From Symploca sp. SIO1C2 (GTDB taxonomy: Bacteria > Cyanobacteriota > Cyanobacteriia > Cyanobacteriales > Coleofasciculaceae): a DNA stretch of 64,000 bases. The notes below the pieces were generated by a model, which saw nothing but the letters and a program-made list of their open reading frames with translations, had not been told where the DNA came from and searched no databases. How positions within the stretch are numbered: the stretch's first letter is position 1; each line of letters begins with the position of its first letter. Shown here piece by piece: positions 17,644 to 25,238 of the stretch. A program made the position numbers and the translations under genes. Where the stretch lies: contig JAAHFP010000001.1 of NCBI GenBank assembly GCA_010672925.1, forward strand, positions 443,037 through 507,036, read 5' to 3'.

Positions 17644-18105
17644 ATGACTCAAGCTGTTGATTTAACTGCTTTACCGTCACCGATGTCTCTACAAGCGTTT
17701 CTTGCTTGGGATAATGGCAATGGCAAACTATATGAGTTAATCGAGGGTGAGCCTGGGCCGATGAGTGACCCAACCGCTAACCATGAAGATGTAGCGGATG
17801 ATATCTGTGATCAGCTCAAATTTCATTGCCAAGACAAAGGGTTGCTTCTTGTTCCTAAACGTTCTAAATTAATTGCGATCGCTTCAAGATCTGGAAAGGA
17901 AACAGCTAGGCGGGGTGATATTGTTGTTTTTGAGCAAGCTGAATGGCACAGAATGAAAGGACTGTCTAGTTCAGCAATGGCTTACACTGCTCCACCTTTA
18001 GTTACGGATTTACAATTAAAGAAGGTAAGTTCAACTACTTTTTTAGTCGTGTCACTTCCAATCCACACAATCAACAACGATCCTTGCAGAATTTGCAAGA
18101 CTTAA
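17644..18105 (+). pseudogene. Uma2-family endonuclease-like gene, 3' truncated
   Basis: The first ~120 codons read as a normal Uma2 family protein: LQAFLAWDNGNGKLYELIEG, the H in ANHEDVADDI, ARRGDIVVFEQAEW, AYTAPPLV. At this point intact members continue into the conserved EV-S catalytic segment; here the frame instead runs into unrelated codons (TDLQLKKVSS) and stops at 18105. The nuclease core is lost, so it should be inactive. The break is also where the next, 5'-truncated reading frame begins, indicating a deletion that joined two genes. Start chosen at ATG 17644. Confidence 0.7.
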
Positions 18106-18347
18106 AAAAATTAGGTGTGGATGAATTAACAGATGGTCAGCAGCGTCTCATGCAAATTTTTCAAGATGGCTTGAAGTATCCTGAAGTGAGTAGGAAAACC
18201 ACTGACTACGGAACGACTATTGTTAGATCAGTGGAAATCAATGGGACGGAATCTAGAGGAGCTATAAAAATTTTTTACTTTTATCCAGGTTCCAATCTTG
18301 CAGCTACACCGGAAGTAGTTTCCATTATCCCCAAAATCTATCTTTAG
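18003..18347 (+). pseudogene. 5'-truncated gene end; toxin-tip-like fragment
   Basis: A continuous frame with no proper start codon, readable from about 18003 through the TTG at 18084: GKFNYFFSRVTSNPHNQQRS, then KTTDYGTTIVRSVEI and the end PEVVSIIPKIYL. It overlaps the broken Uma2 gene in another frame. The layout (orphan C-terminal fragment followed 8 bases later by a small acidic protein) is what remnants of polymorphic-toxin tips with their immunity genes look like. I do not recognise the fold. Function is inferred from layout only. Confidence 0.45.
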
Positions 18348-18355
18348 GAGCCCAA

Positions 18356-18853
18356 ATGAAACTTCAGCTCATTGATGAGTCTCAATTCAAACAATTTAAA
18401 GGCATTAGACGGATTATAGTTCATGATCATGCTCGAAAATTTGCGTCCCTCGACCTAGATAATTTGGAAACCTTTGGACTTAGTTGGAGGAGTGATTTTA
18501 TTGAACCGATCATCATGCTATCATCAGGTCACTCAACCGTTTGGGTTGGAGTAGATCAGCAGTTAGTGGCTCTCGACTTAAAGCGGTCAAAAATTTCTGT
18601 CGCTTTACCGCTCAGTAGTAATATTGTTCAAATCTTGACCTCTGCATCCCTGACGATTGTATTGACGGAGTTAGAGTTGTTACTTTTTAACTCAGACTGC
18701 TCTATCCGCAGTATGAAGGGACTTCCTGATATCGGGTCTGAAATTTTGTTGCAGGATACAAATTTGATAGTTTATTTACTCGAAGGGGACAGTTTAATTT
18801 TGGATATTGAAACAGGAATGTTCAAAGAACCTGCAATAGCTTCCTCTTTTTAA
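18356..18853 (+). CDS. Hypothetical protein, possible immunity-type partner
   Basis: 165 residues, complete, beta-rich: repeated blocks such as VWVGVDQQLVALDLKRSKIS, LTIVLTELELLLFNSDCSI and DTNLIVYLLEGDSLILDIET suggest a small propeller-like or repeat sheet fold. No signal peptide, no membrane segment. It follows the toxin-tip-like fragment by 8 bases, so it may be its immunity protein; this is inference from layout. Nothing catalytic is visible. Confidence 0.6.
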   Translation: MKLQLIDESQFKQFKGIRRIIVHDHARKFASLDLDNLETFGLSWRSDFIEPIIMLSSGHSTVWVGVDQQLVALDLKRSKISVALPLSSNIVQILTSASLTIVLTELELLLFNSDCSIRSMKGLPDIGSEILLQDTNLIVYLLEGDSLILDIETGMFKEPAIASSF

Positions 18854-19125
18854 GCAACAAGAGAGATATTGATAACCAATGCCACCTCGACAAAGGAAAA
18901 TTGAAGATATATAAATCATTGCGATCGCTCTTCCACAGGACTATACAGCGGATAGAAAAATTGTATTTAAGTTTTTTCCTCCCTTTGACTAATGCTTCTA
19001 ACCATTCAGTCTGGATATACTAATTCTCCCGCTAATTGATTGTTACTTGCGGTGGTACAACAAGCCAGTTCATCCATAGCAGGTAGTTGATCAATTCTAG
19101 TCATAACTTAAAGGAGAGAAAAAAA

Positions 19126-19932
19126 ATGCACATTTCTTTGCCCAAAAGCTTGTTAGTTTGCTGTACTATTTTTGGTATGCTGGGCGCTACTAGCAGTGCT
19201 GCCAAGGCAGCCAGTTTCTCGTTTGATTTTGAAAGTGGTTTACCTGCCGAGGCATTATTTTTACAAACAACATCAGAAGGCACTGCGCCCTTTACACCAA
19301 GTATTGAAACAATTGACCACAATAACGTTTTACGCTTTAGTGATGACTTGCCAGGTTCGGAAGGTGGGGCTATTACTAGTTCTTTGGTGAATCCTGCTGC
19401 GACTTTTGAGGACGTTAAGGTTTCTGCTTTGCTGAATCCCGCTGGCGACACTAATGATCAACTGTTGTTATTCGCCAGGTTGAATTTAGACACCTCTGAT
19501 ACCTACTTAGCAGGAGTTGACTTTGCTACCAATCGGCTGTTCTTGAATAAAGTTATTGACGGAGAAGTCCCTGCTACTCCCATAGCGGAGGCATTTGATG
19601 TTTTGCCGGATCTGAATCAACCTTATTTTGCTGAGTTTACAGTTATTGACAATCAACTTATAGCACGCTTGTTTGATGAGACTGGCACTAATCAGTTAGC
19701 CAAACTGTCAGCTTTTGATACTGATCAACCTCTATCGGCAGGAGTTACAGGGATTGGTGTAGATATTAGCGATAGAGGTTTCCCTGAATTGGATGACCCC
19801 AATAATGCAACAATTGACAACTTCGCTGCTACATCGGTGCCGGAACCTAGTTCTATATTGGGTCTTTTGGCGCTTGGTGGGTTCGTAACCACAATTTCCC
19901 AGCGTAGATCCGTATCAGCGAAACTCAGATAA
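19126..19932 (+). CDS. PEP-CTERM sorting domain-containing exported protein
   Basis: 268 residues. Signal peptide (KSLLVCCTIFGMLGATSSAA, cut near AKAAS), a beta-rich acidic body of ~210 residues, and a C-terminal PEP-CTERM tail: VPEPSSILGLLALGG, a hydrophobic stretch and a basic end (QRRSVSAKLR). Such proteins are exported and processed by exosortase. AAGGAGAG lies 8 bases before the chosen ATG. The body has no family I can name; SDTYLAGVDFATNRLFLNKV hints at a LamG-like sandwich. Confidence 0.85.
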   Translation: MHISLPKSLLVCCTIFGMLGATSSAAKAASFSFDFESGLPAEALFLQTTSEGTAPFTPSIETIDHNNVLRFSDDLPGSEGGAITSSLVNPAATFEDVKVSALLNPAGDTNDQLLLFARLNLDTSDTYLAGVDFATNRLFLNKVIDGEVPATPIAEAFDVLPDLNQPYFAEFTVIDNQLIARLFDETGTNQLAKLSAFDTDQPLSAGVTGIGVDISDRGFPELDDPNNATIDNFAATSVPEPSSILGLLALGGFVTTISQRRSVSAKLR

Positions 19933-20022
19933 TGCGATCGCTCTTGCAGAGTGGGCAGCTGTTACTAATCTAACCAATTCCACAGGTTTCAAAGCAAAAT
20001 AGAACCACTTGTAAACCTAGTT

Positions 20023-20115
20023 TTGTAGGGTGCGTTAACGTAGTGTAACGCACCATTAGGCTTTATAGGGAAGTCTTTCATGGTGCGTTACGGCGTTGCC
20101 TAACGCACCCTACAA
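20023..20115. mobile_element. MITE-like element, TTGTAGGGTGCGTTA family, copy 1
   Basis: TTGTAGGGTGCGTTA (20023-20037) is exactly complementary to TAACGCACCCTACAA (20101-20115); an inner pair GTAACGCACCAT/ATGGTGCGTTAC doubles the hairpin. 93 bp, non-coding. Relatives: 26171-26240 (damaged), 45693-45770, 48851-48919, 54155-54183 (fragment). Confidence 0.8.
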
Positions 20116-20133
20116 GTCACTAGAATACATATA

Positions 20134-20211
20134 TAGATTGTAACTTAATCTAGAAACAAGTAATACTTGCGATCTCGATCGCCTGCCGAACTCTGCGCAT
20201 TTTGGTGAATA
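20134..20211. repeat. Module-border repeat G, copy 1
   Basis: AGATTGTAACTTAATCTAG followed by GCGATC...CGCCTGCCGAACTCTGCGCA and TTTTGGTGAAT. The same string recurs at 21070-21147 and in part at 22232-22277, in direct orientation, on either side of the antitoxin-type modules. Together with the MITE it fills the gap 19933-20262. Confidence 0.75.
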
Positions 20212-20262
20212 AGGCTATAGATTTTTCAGTTAAGAACCAATCGATGTTAAGCAATACAGAAA

Positions 20263-20613
20263 TTAAGGAAAAGGGATGAAAAGAATTTGTCCTTCATATT
20301 CGTCGGGTTGACTGCAACAAACAAATAAATATAAGTCATCAATAACCTTTCCCATTGGAGCCGTTGCAATTACTTCAACAACTCCGGGCATGGGAAGTCC
20401 GCTTTTAATTCGTTCATATGCATAAGTGATAACTGTTGCTACATCGTGGGTTAGCAGAATACGCCCTTCATCAGCTGCCCACGCCAAGATAGTGGGATCT
20501 TCTGCATGAATCAAACCTACATCTTGGATGCGAACAACGTCTAGGTCTGGTAAGCGCCTGATTAAGCCACGCAATATCGAACCGTTGAAATTCTCATCAG
20601 CTAATAGACGCAT
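20263..20613 (-). CDS. DUF5615 PIN-like protein (toxin-type partner)
   Basis: 116 residues. RLLADENFNGSILRGL at the N-terminus and GRILLTHDVATV in the middle carry the conserved acidic residues of the PIN-like DUF5615 family, which pairs with DUF433 proteins. Predicted to be the ribonuclease-type toxin of a toxin-antitoxin pair; biochemical activity is not established for most members. It overlaps the end of the DUF433 gene by 17 bases, so the two are translated together. Confidence 0.85.
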   Translation of the reverse strand: MRLLADENFNGSILRGLIRRLPDLDVVRIQDVGLIHAEDPTILAWAADEGRILLTHDVATVITYAYERIKSGLPMPGVVEVIATAPMGKVIDDLYLFVCCSQPDEYEGQILFIPFP

Positions 20614-20965
20614 CGCTCATTAATTCTCCTTGAGCTTGAAGTGCGCGATCGCTTAAACGTTGCCTGAGATTAACCAAGTTATACTGCTGGATCAATCCAC
20701 TACGTTGCTGCTGAGCTTTTTGGCGACGTTGATCTAAGTAGTTATCTATTTCCTGGCGATGGTTGAGGTAGTAAGCAATCGCCGAGTATATTTCTTCTAA
20801 ATGAAGAACAGAATATTGAAATGCAATTTCTTCCGGCGTAAATCCACTATGATATGCAGCTAAAAGACTATCGAGGGTAACGCGACTCTGACCAATACGA
20901 ATGCCTCCCGACTCATCCCAACGGAATGGTGGAGCAGAAACTTTGAATTCGGCTTTAATACTCAT
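20597..20965 (-). CDS. DUF433 domain-containing protein (antitoxin-type partner)
   Basis: 122 residues. GGIRIGQSRVTLDSLLAAYH then GFTPEEIAFQYSVLHLEEIY is the DUF433 winged-helix-like motif; the C-terminal ~45 residues are a charged helix that probably wraps its partner. First gene of the pair, as expected for an antitoxin that also represses the operon. Confidence 0.85.
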   Translation of the reverse strand: MSIKAEFKVSAPPFRWDESGGIRIGQSRVTLDSLLAAYHSGFTPEEIAFQYSVLHLEEIYSAIAYYLNHRQEIDNYLDQRRQKAQQQRSGLIQQYNLVNLRQRLSDRALQAQGELMSDASIS

Positions 20966-21069
20966 AGGGCTACTCCCAAAATATTTATGTTAACCAATCA
21001 CCATTAGGCTTTAATAGTCGGTCATTGAGCCCACAAGTTAGGGTTAGTCGATCTATATAGGATTGCTAT

Positions 21070-21190
21070 AGATTGTAACTTAATCTAGGCACAGGTAATA
21101 TTTGCGATCGCCTGCCGAACTCTGCGCATTTTGGTCAATGTGGTTTTTATTTAGGCATCACTGCTTATTTTTGATGATGCTTTAGCAGCG
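21070..21190. repeat. Module-border repeat G, copy 2 (long)
   Basis: Repeats copy 1 (AGATTGTAACTTAATCTAG ... CGAACTCTGCGCA, TTTTGGTCAAT) and continues into TTTATTTAGGCATCACTGCTT and ATTTTTGATGATG, the part shared with 21821-21863 and 22277-22310. The CACCATTAGGCTTTA string at 20999-21013 also matches 20052-20066, so the duplicated block is larger than the border itself. Confidence 0.75.
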
Positions 21191-21192
21191 TC

Positions 21193-21504
21193 TTATATCT
21201 GTTTCTGAAGAAGAGCAACAGTGTTAGAGTCAAGCTCTTTCTCTATTGGAACCATGTCCCGTTCAGTCAATGCTGCTGCGATCTCGGATGAAGAAGCTTT
21301 TCCTAGTTCTTGTAACAAAGATGTGAATAACAGTTGTTGTTGCTGAATTTCTTCTTCAGAAACTGAACTAACAGAATAGGCAAGTGTTACTTGCCGCGTG
21401 AGAGCATAGACAATATATTGATTTAAGGAAACCCCTTCACCTTCTGCCAAATTAGCTAATTGCTGGTGTAGTGTTCCTGGTAATTGAAGGGTTAATTGAT
21501 TCAT
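21193..21504 (-). CDS. HicB-like ribbon-helix-helix antitoxin
   Basis: 103 residues. NQLTLQLPGTLHQQLANLAE then GEGVSLNQYIVYALTR is a ribbon-helix-helix of the HicB C-terminal/CopG type. The second half (LLFTSLLQELGKASSSEIAA) is a helical extension that binds or senses a partner. It follows the DUF6887-like gene by 13 bases in the same operon. No HicA-type toxin is next to it. A decayed copy of its C-terminal half lies at 21824-22042. Confidence 0.78.
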   Translation of the reverse strand: MNQLTLQLPGTLHQQLANLAEGEGVSLNQYIVYALTRQVTLAYSVSSVSEEEIQQQQLLFTSLLQELGKASSSEIAAALTERDMVPIEKELDSNTVALLQKQI

Positions 21505-21517
21505 GCTTCACTTCCCC

Positions 21518-21787
21518 TCAGTCATTGTCCACAACATTATCATCAGGTGCTTCTAACACAACGTTAGCCTTCAAATTGCTATCAATCTTTGCTGCATTCA
21601 GCTTTTGCTGAATCGCTGCCTGAACTTTCTGATCAAAATCAGGATCATCAGGACTTGCAATAACTCTAAGTGGGCGTTGGTTGATTCTATCCAAGTAGGC
21701 TTGGAAAGCCGATTTGTTACCACGATGCTTGAGAAAATATTGCTTCAACTCAGCGTCAGATATTTTAGTGTAGTCAACTTGGCTCAT
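21518..21787 (-). CDS. DUF6887-like small protein
   Basis: About 89 residues from ATG 21787 (the frame is open 12 codons further up, but the family begins MSQVDYTKISDAELKQYFL). KHRGNKSAFQAYLDRINQRP is followed by an acidic tail. I recall this as the DUF6887 type, usually beside a small DUF6888 partner, which is not present here; instead a HicB-like gene follows. A toxin-antitoxin role is an inference. Confidence 0.65.
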   Translation of the reverse strand: MSQVDYTKISDAELKQYFLKHRGNKSAFQAYLDRINQRPLRVIASPDDPDFDQKVQAAIQQKLNAAKIDSNLKANVVLEAPDDNVVDND

Positions 21788-21820
21788 CAGCAAAATCCCC
21801 AATATAAAGTATATGCCGTA

Positions 21821-21863
21821 CATTTAGGCATCACTGCTTATTTTTGATGATCTTTTTGCAGCG
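21821..21863. repeat. Module-border repeat G, copy 3 (right part only)
   Basis: CATTTAGGCATCACTGCTTA then TTTTTGATGAT and GCAGCG, as at 21152-21190. It overlaps the 3' end of the truncated antitoxin copy. Confidence 0.65.
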
Positions 21864-22042
21864 CCTTGTATCCGTTCCTGAAGAATAGCAACGGTCTTAG
21901 AGTCGAGCTCTTTCTCTAGTGGAACTATTTCCCGTCGAGTCAATGTTGCCGCGATCTCAGATGAAGAAGCTTTTCCTAGTTCTTGTAACAAAGAGGTGAA
22001 TGAATGTTGTTGTTGCTGAATTTTTTCTTCAGAAGAGGCCAT
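21824..22042 (-). pseudogene. Truncated duplicate of the HicB-like antitoxin
   Basis: The peptide EEKIQQQQHSFTSLLQELG then KASSSEIAATLTRREIVPLE matches the C-terminal half of the antitoxin at 21193-21504 almost residue for residue. The DNA-binding N-terminal half is missing and the C-terminus is longer. The 3' border is the same TTAGGCATCACTGCTT repeat as that of the intact gene, so the whole module end was duplicated. Confidence 0.7.
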
Positions 22043-22357
22043 CTCTACTTTTTCAAGTTCGCACTTAACGGTAGCGTATCACCTTTTTTTCAAGTTCGCA
22101 CTTAGCGGTAGCGCATACTCTGACTAAAATCTTAAGCTAAGTCGCCTGTAATGTCAAGCAATGGAAGCTTTCGCTTCTGAGAGACATCTTGCCTCTGGAA
22201 AGAGGATGCGATCTGCCTTTAGCAGTTGTTTTGCGATCGCGATCGCCTACCGAACTCTTCACATTTTGGTGAATGTAGTTTTTATTTAGGCATTACTGCT
22301 TATTTTTTCGGAAAGTTTATGAGACAAAATATCAACGTTATAACTTAAGATAATTAG
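22043..22357. repeat. Intergenic region: short tandem copy and border repeat G copy 4
   Basis: Two tandem copies of a ~31-base unit (TTTTTCAAGTTCGCACTTA, R, CGGTAGCG) lie at 22055-22116. At 22232-22310 are GATCGCCTACCGAACTCTTC, ATTTTGGTGAATGTAG and TTTATTTAGGCATTACTGCT, the fourth copy of the module border. No gene. Confidence 0.7.
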
Positions 22358-24292
22358 TTAATTAGAGCTACAAACATAGACATATATTCCTCCAATATCA
22401 TCTCTATTGAGAGGACCTATTTTAATTTTTTTCTTGACTTTAAAGCCTGCATTTCGTATAAAATTTTCGTATTGAGAGCAAGAAACTTTGAAATCTCCTT
22501 TCTCTTCTAACCCTGAATCTAAAGCTTGACGCTCCAACTCAGCTAGAACAAAATTACTTTCACTTTCAGCAATTTTAATAATATGACTATGATAATCCCT
22601 GAGAGCTCTATTTCTTTCTTCTTTATTATCAGCATTATGTTCCCGAAGAAATTCGTCACCAACAATCATTAGACCTCCAGGTTGTAAATTATTCTTTACA
22701 TTTTCAAAATAAATTTCTTTATCTCGACTTTTAATATGATGATCTGCAAAAGCAGAAAAAATATAGTTAAATTTTCCTTCTGGATCATAAGTTCTGCTGT
22801 CTTCATGGTATACGTTGACATCAATATTCGGATGAGAATTAGCAAATTCTCTGGTTTTTATTTTTAGTAGCTTATAACAATGCCAATCAAACTCTATGGC
22901 ATCTATTTTTCTTAATTTATCGGCTATTGCATTTGCTACCATCATCGTAAAAATTCCAGTGCCAGCACCTAGCTCAAGAATCTCTAGAGGCTGGCTTAAA
23001 CTTTTGCTATTATAATCCTCTTTACAAGAGCTAATCATTTGAGTGGTCATTTCCGAATAATAAGCATGTTTACTTTCATGGTCATCATAATCGAAAACAT
23101 TGATATATAATGACATTTCAACAGGCTTTCTTGGGTATAAAGTGAGCCCATAAAAAACTTTACGGCTAAGATTTATAATATCTTCTTCTGTATATTCAAA
23201 GTCTTTCTCTACTCGAGTGATGAAATTTGATTTTATTAAATCATCAAAGCTTTTTTCGTAATCTTGAATATATAAAATATTTGAGATAAATGATATTTTA
23301 TTCTGCCAATCTGTTTCGTTTTGATATGTTGCCAGCAGAGATTTTTCAGAGTTATATATTATAGAAAAATCTTTTGATTTATCTCCAATCACATCATGTA
23401 ATCGTGTCAAACTGATAGTATAAACATGATATTTTCGAGCATGTTCTTTAAGGATGGGGAAATAACTCTGAAGATCCTCTTTTTTAGTAAATACAAATAC
23501 TCTTATACTTTCTGGATTGGAAGAATTTTTGATTTTATTACCGGCTGGAAATCTCCAAAAATCTTCCTCAATATCGACCAGTGCAATAGCTTTTACAGTT
23601 GGCTTAGGATGTACTTCTTCTTGTAAGTAAATTAAATACTTAACATATTCTGAAGCTGGAATTGAATAAGTTGATTGTAAATTGTCAAAATAATAGATTA
23701 AATCTGCAAAAGACTTAGTTATAACTCTCTGGAATAGGAAGTTATGTTGAGCATAATCATTCTTCTTCAACCGATTCATTACATCATGAATTTTAGAAAA
23801 TTGTTGATCAAGTTCACAATAATATTGATACGGTTCTTGATTTATCAATTCCAGTAATTCTTCTAATTTAGAAAATTTTAATTGAACTCGATCCTGAATT
23901 TCTTCATCTGTGCGAAGTTCTTTGGGTATCATCTCTCGAATCAATCCGAACCAAGTTTGTATATCATATCCGTCCCGCTTTTGAAGACAAGCAAGGGGAT
24001 TATCAATATTCTCTCCAAAAGTAATGATTTTGCAGTTATTTAACTTTCCATAAAGCCAACCAATCTCAAAATTAATCCAAGGTTTTTTTGAAACTCCAGG
24101 AGTTAAACAGACTACTCCATACTCAGATTCACTTAAGGCTTTTGCAGTCTCATTAAACCAAGCATTTCCCGCTGTGATATCATTAGATGAAATCCAGGGC
24201 TTTAAATTGGCATATCTAAATAAATCCTTATGAAGAAATTCTGCAATCTTTTTCCCTAGATTTCCTGACCAAGATATAAATATTTGAGTCAT
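22358..24292 (-). CDS. TIR domain - unknown middle domain - SAM-dependent methyltransferase fusion
   Basis: 644 residues. Residues 1-~100 are a bacterial TIR domain: starts MTQIFISWSG, PWISSNDITAGNAWF, and SKKPWINFEIGWLYGK where Glu76 is the candidate NADase catalytic residue. Residues ~180-390 form a domain I cannot name (TVKAIALVDIEEDFW, ESIRVFVFTKKEDLQSYFPI). Residues ~410-644 are a class I methyltransferase: motif I LEILELGAGTG at 437-446, acidic EFD at 467-469 and NLQPGGLMIVGDEF. TIR domains in bacteria usually cleave NAD+ in phage defence; a methyltransferase partner in the same chain is unusual. The gene is AT-rich and lies 92 bases downstream of a membrane-protein gene on the same strand, probably one operon. 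Target of methylation unknown. Confidence 0.82.
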   Translation of the reverse strand: MTQIFISWSGNLGKKIAEFLHKDLFRYANLKPWISSNDITAGNAWFNETAKALSESEYGVVCLTPGVSKKPWINFEIGWLYGKLNNCKIITFGENIDNPLACLQKRDGYDIQTWFGLIREMIPKELRTDEEIQDRVQLKFSKLEELLELINQEPYQYYCELDQQFSKIHDVMNRLKKNDYAQHNFLFQRVITKSFADLIYYFDNLQSTYSIPASEYVKYLIYLQEEVHPKPTVKAIALVDIEEDFWRFPAGNKIKNSSNPESIRVFVFTKKEDLQSYFPILKEHARKYHVYTISLTRLHDVIGDKSKDFSIIYNSEKSLLATYQNETDWQNKISFISNILYIQDYEKSFDDLIKSNFITRVEKDFEYTEEDIINLSRKVFYGLTLYPRKPVEMSLYINVFDYDDHESKHAYYSEMTTQMISSCKEDYNSKSLSQPLEILELGAGTGIFTMMVANAIADKLRKIDAIEFDWHCYKLLKIKTREFANSHPNIDVNVYHEDSRTYDPEGKFNYIFSAFADHHIKSRDKEIYFENVKNNLQPGGLMIVGDEFLREHNADNKEERNRALRDYHSHIIKIAESESNFVLAELERQALDSGLEEKGDFKVSCSQYENFIRNAGFKVKKKIKIGPLNRDDIGGIYVYVCSSN

Positions 24293-24384
24293 TAAAATTC
24301 ACCTCAGTAAACAATAAAGTTTATACAATAATCTACAAACACGTACACAATTGACATACAAAATCTTGTTCTCCTGCATAACTG

Positions 24385-24861
24385 TTAAAAAATACTCAAA
24401 TTTGTCACAATTTTGTATGTATAATATGTCAACGTAAAAAGATGCAAAAATGCAAAAATCACTGGAACTTGTCTTTCGATAGAGGTTAGGGAAAAGTAAG
24501 GAAATTTTGACGAATTAGCATTTAATATTTGCCGTTCTTTAGCATAGGGCTTCACTCCAAGTGTAGACTCCATTTGACTTTCTATTTCATGAATAACTTG
24601 ATATTTTGCACTATTAAGTTTTTTGAAACTAATGATTAAAAATAACCAAATTACTGACAGAAAGACTCCTGCAATTGGAACAATAATAATTAATATATTG
24701 CTAATGTTTTTATCTGAAGAAAAAAGTTGTTGTAATCCCAAAATAATTGTATTTAAAGAAACAAAAAATGTATTTGCATTCTGTCTCCAAGTTGTTACTT
24801 TTTCAGTGCTGGTTACATATAATTTGTAAACTTCTAGTAAGTTAGTATCAGTATTGCTCAT
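24385..24861 (-). CDS. RipA-like two-pass membrane protein
   Basis: 158 residues. EVYKLYVTSTEKVTTWRQNA followed by NTFFVSLNTIILGLQ is the N-terminal signature I associate with RipA-family octameric membrane proteins. Membrane segments lie at ~55-80 (ILIIIVPIAGVFLSVIWLFL) and ~130-150 (PVIFAFLHLFTLTYYTY). It precedes the TIR-methyltransferase gene on the same strand with a similar low G+C, suggesting a two-gene unit in which this protein could be the membrane-acting arm. Role is inference. Confidence 0.68.
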   Translation of the reverse strand: MSNTDTNLLEVYKLYVTSTEKVTTWRQNANTFFVSLNTIILGLQQLFSSDKNISNILIIIVPIAGVFLSVIWLFLIISFKKLNSAKYQVIHEIESQMESTLGVKPYAKERQILNANSSKFPYFSLTSIERQVPVIFAFLHLFTLTYYTYKIVTNLSIF

Positions 24862-25238
24862 AATATTATCTAATGTATAATATAATTATGATCTACACAG
24901 TGTAAGAATAAACAGGAGTGCGATTTTCAAATAAATAGTTAGGTTTAAAGAGTATGTCTAATTGCTCATTGTACCGAAATTACCCGTATAGTCAACTTAT
25001 TGCGCCATAGTTTTGCAACACAACTGTTGCCAGCAAGATGGCTAGGATATTAGGAGGTTGCAAGAGTGTCAATGTGGGTTATAAATTGTAAATTATTGCC
25101 AGTCAGCATCATCTTTTATTACTAAATCAATGTTTAAAGATTAGTACATGCTTTCTACCAGTGGAGAGTCATTACCCACCCACCAGACTTAAAATATTGA
25201 GTATGTTAAGAAGTGTAATGTTAGGGTAAGGTGTTCTC
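24862..25238. other. Intergenic region, 377 bases, no feature seen
   Basis: Separates the minus-strand TIR/RipA-like pair from hslO on +. It must hold both promoters. The left part is A/T-rich; I see no repeat or conserved operator. Confidence 0.5.
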
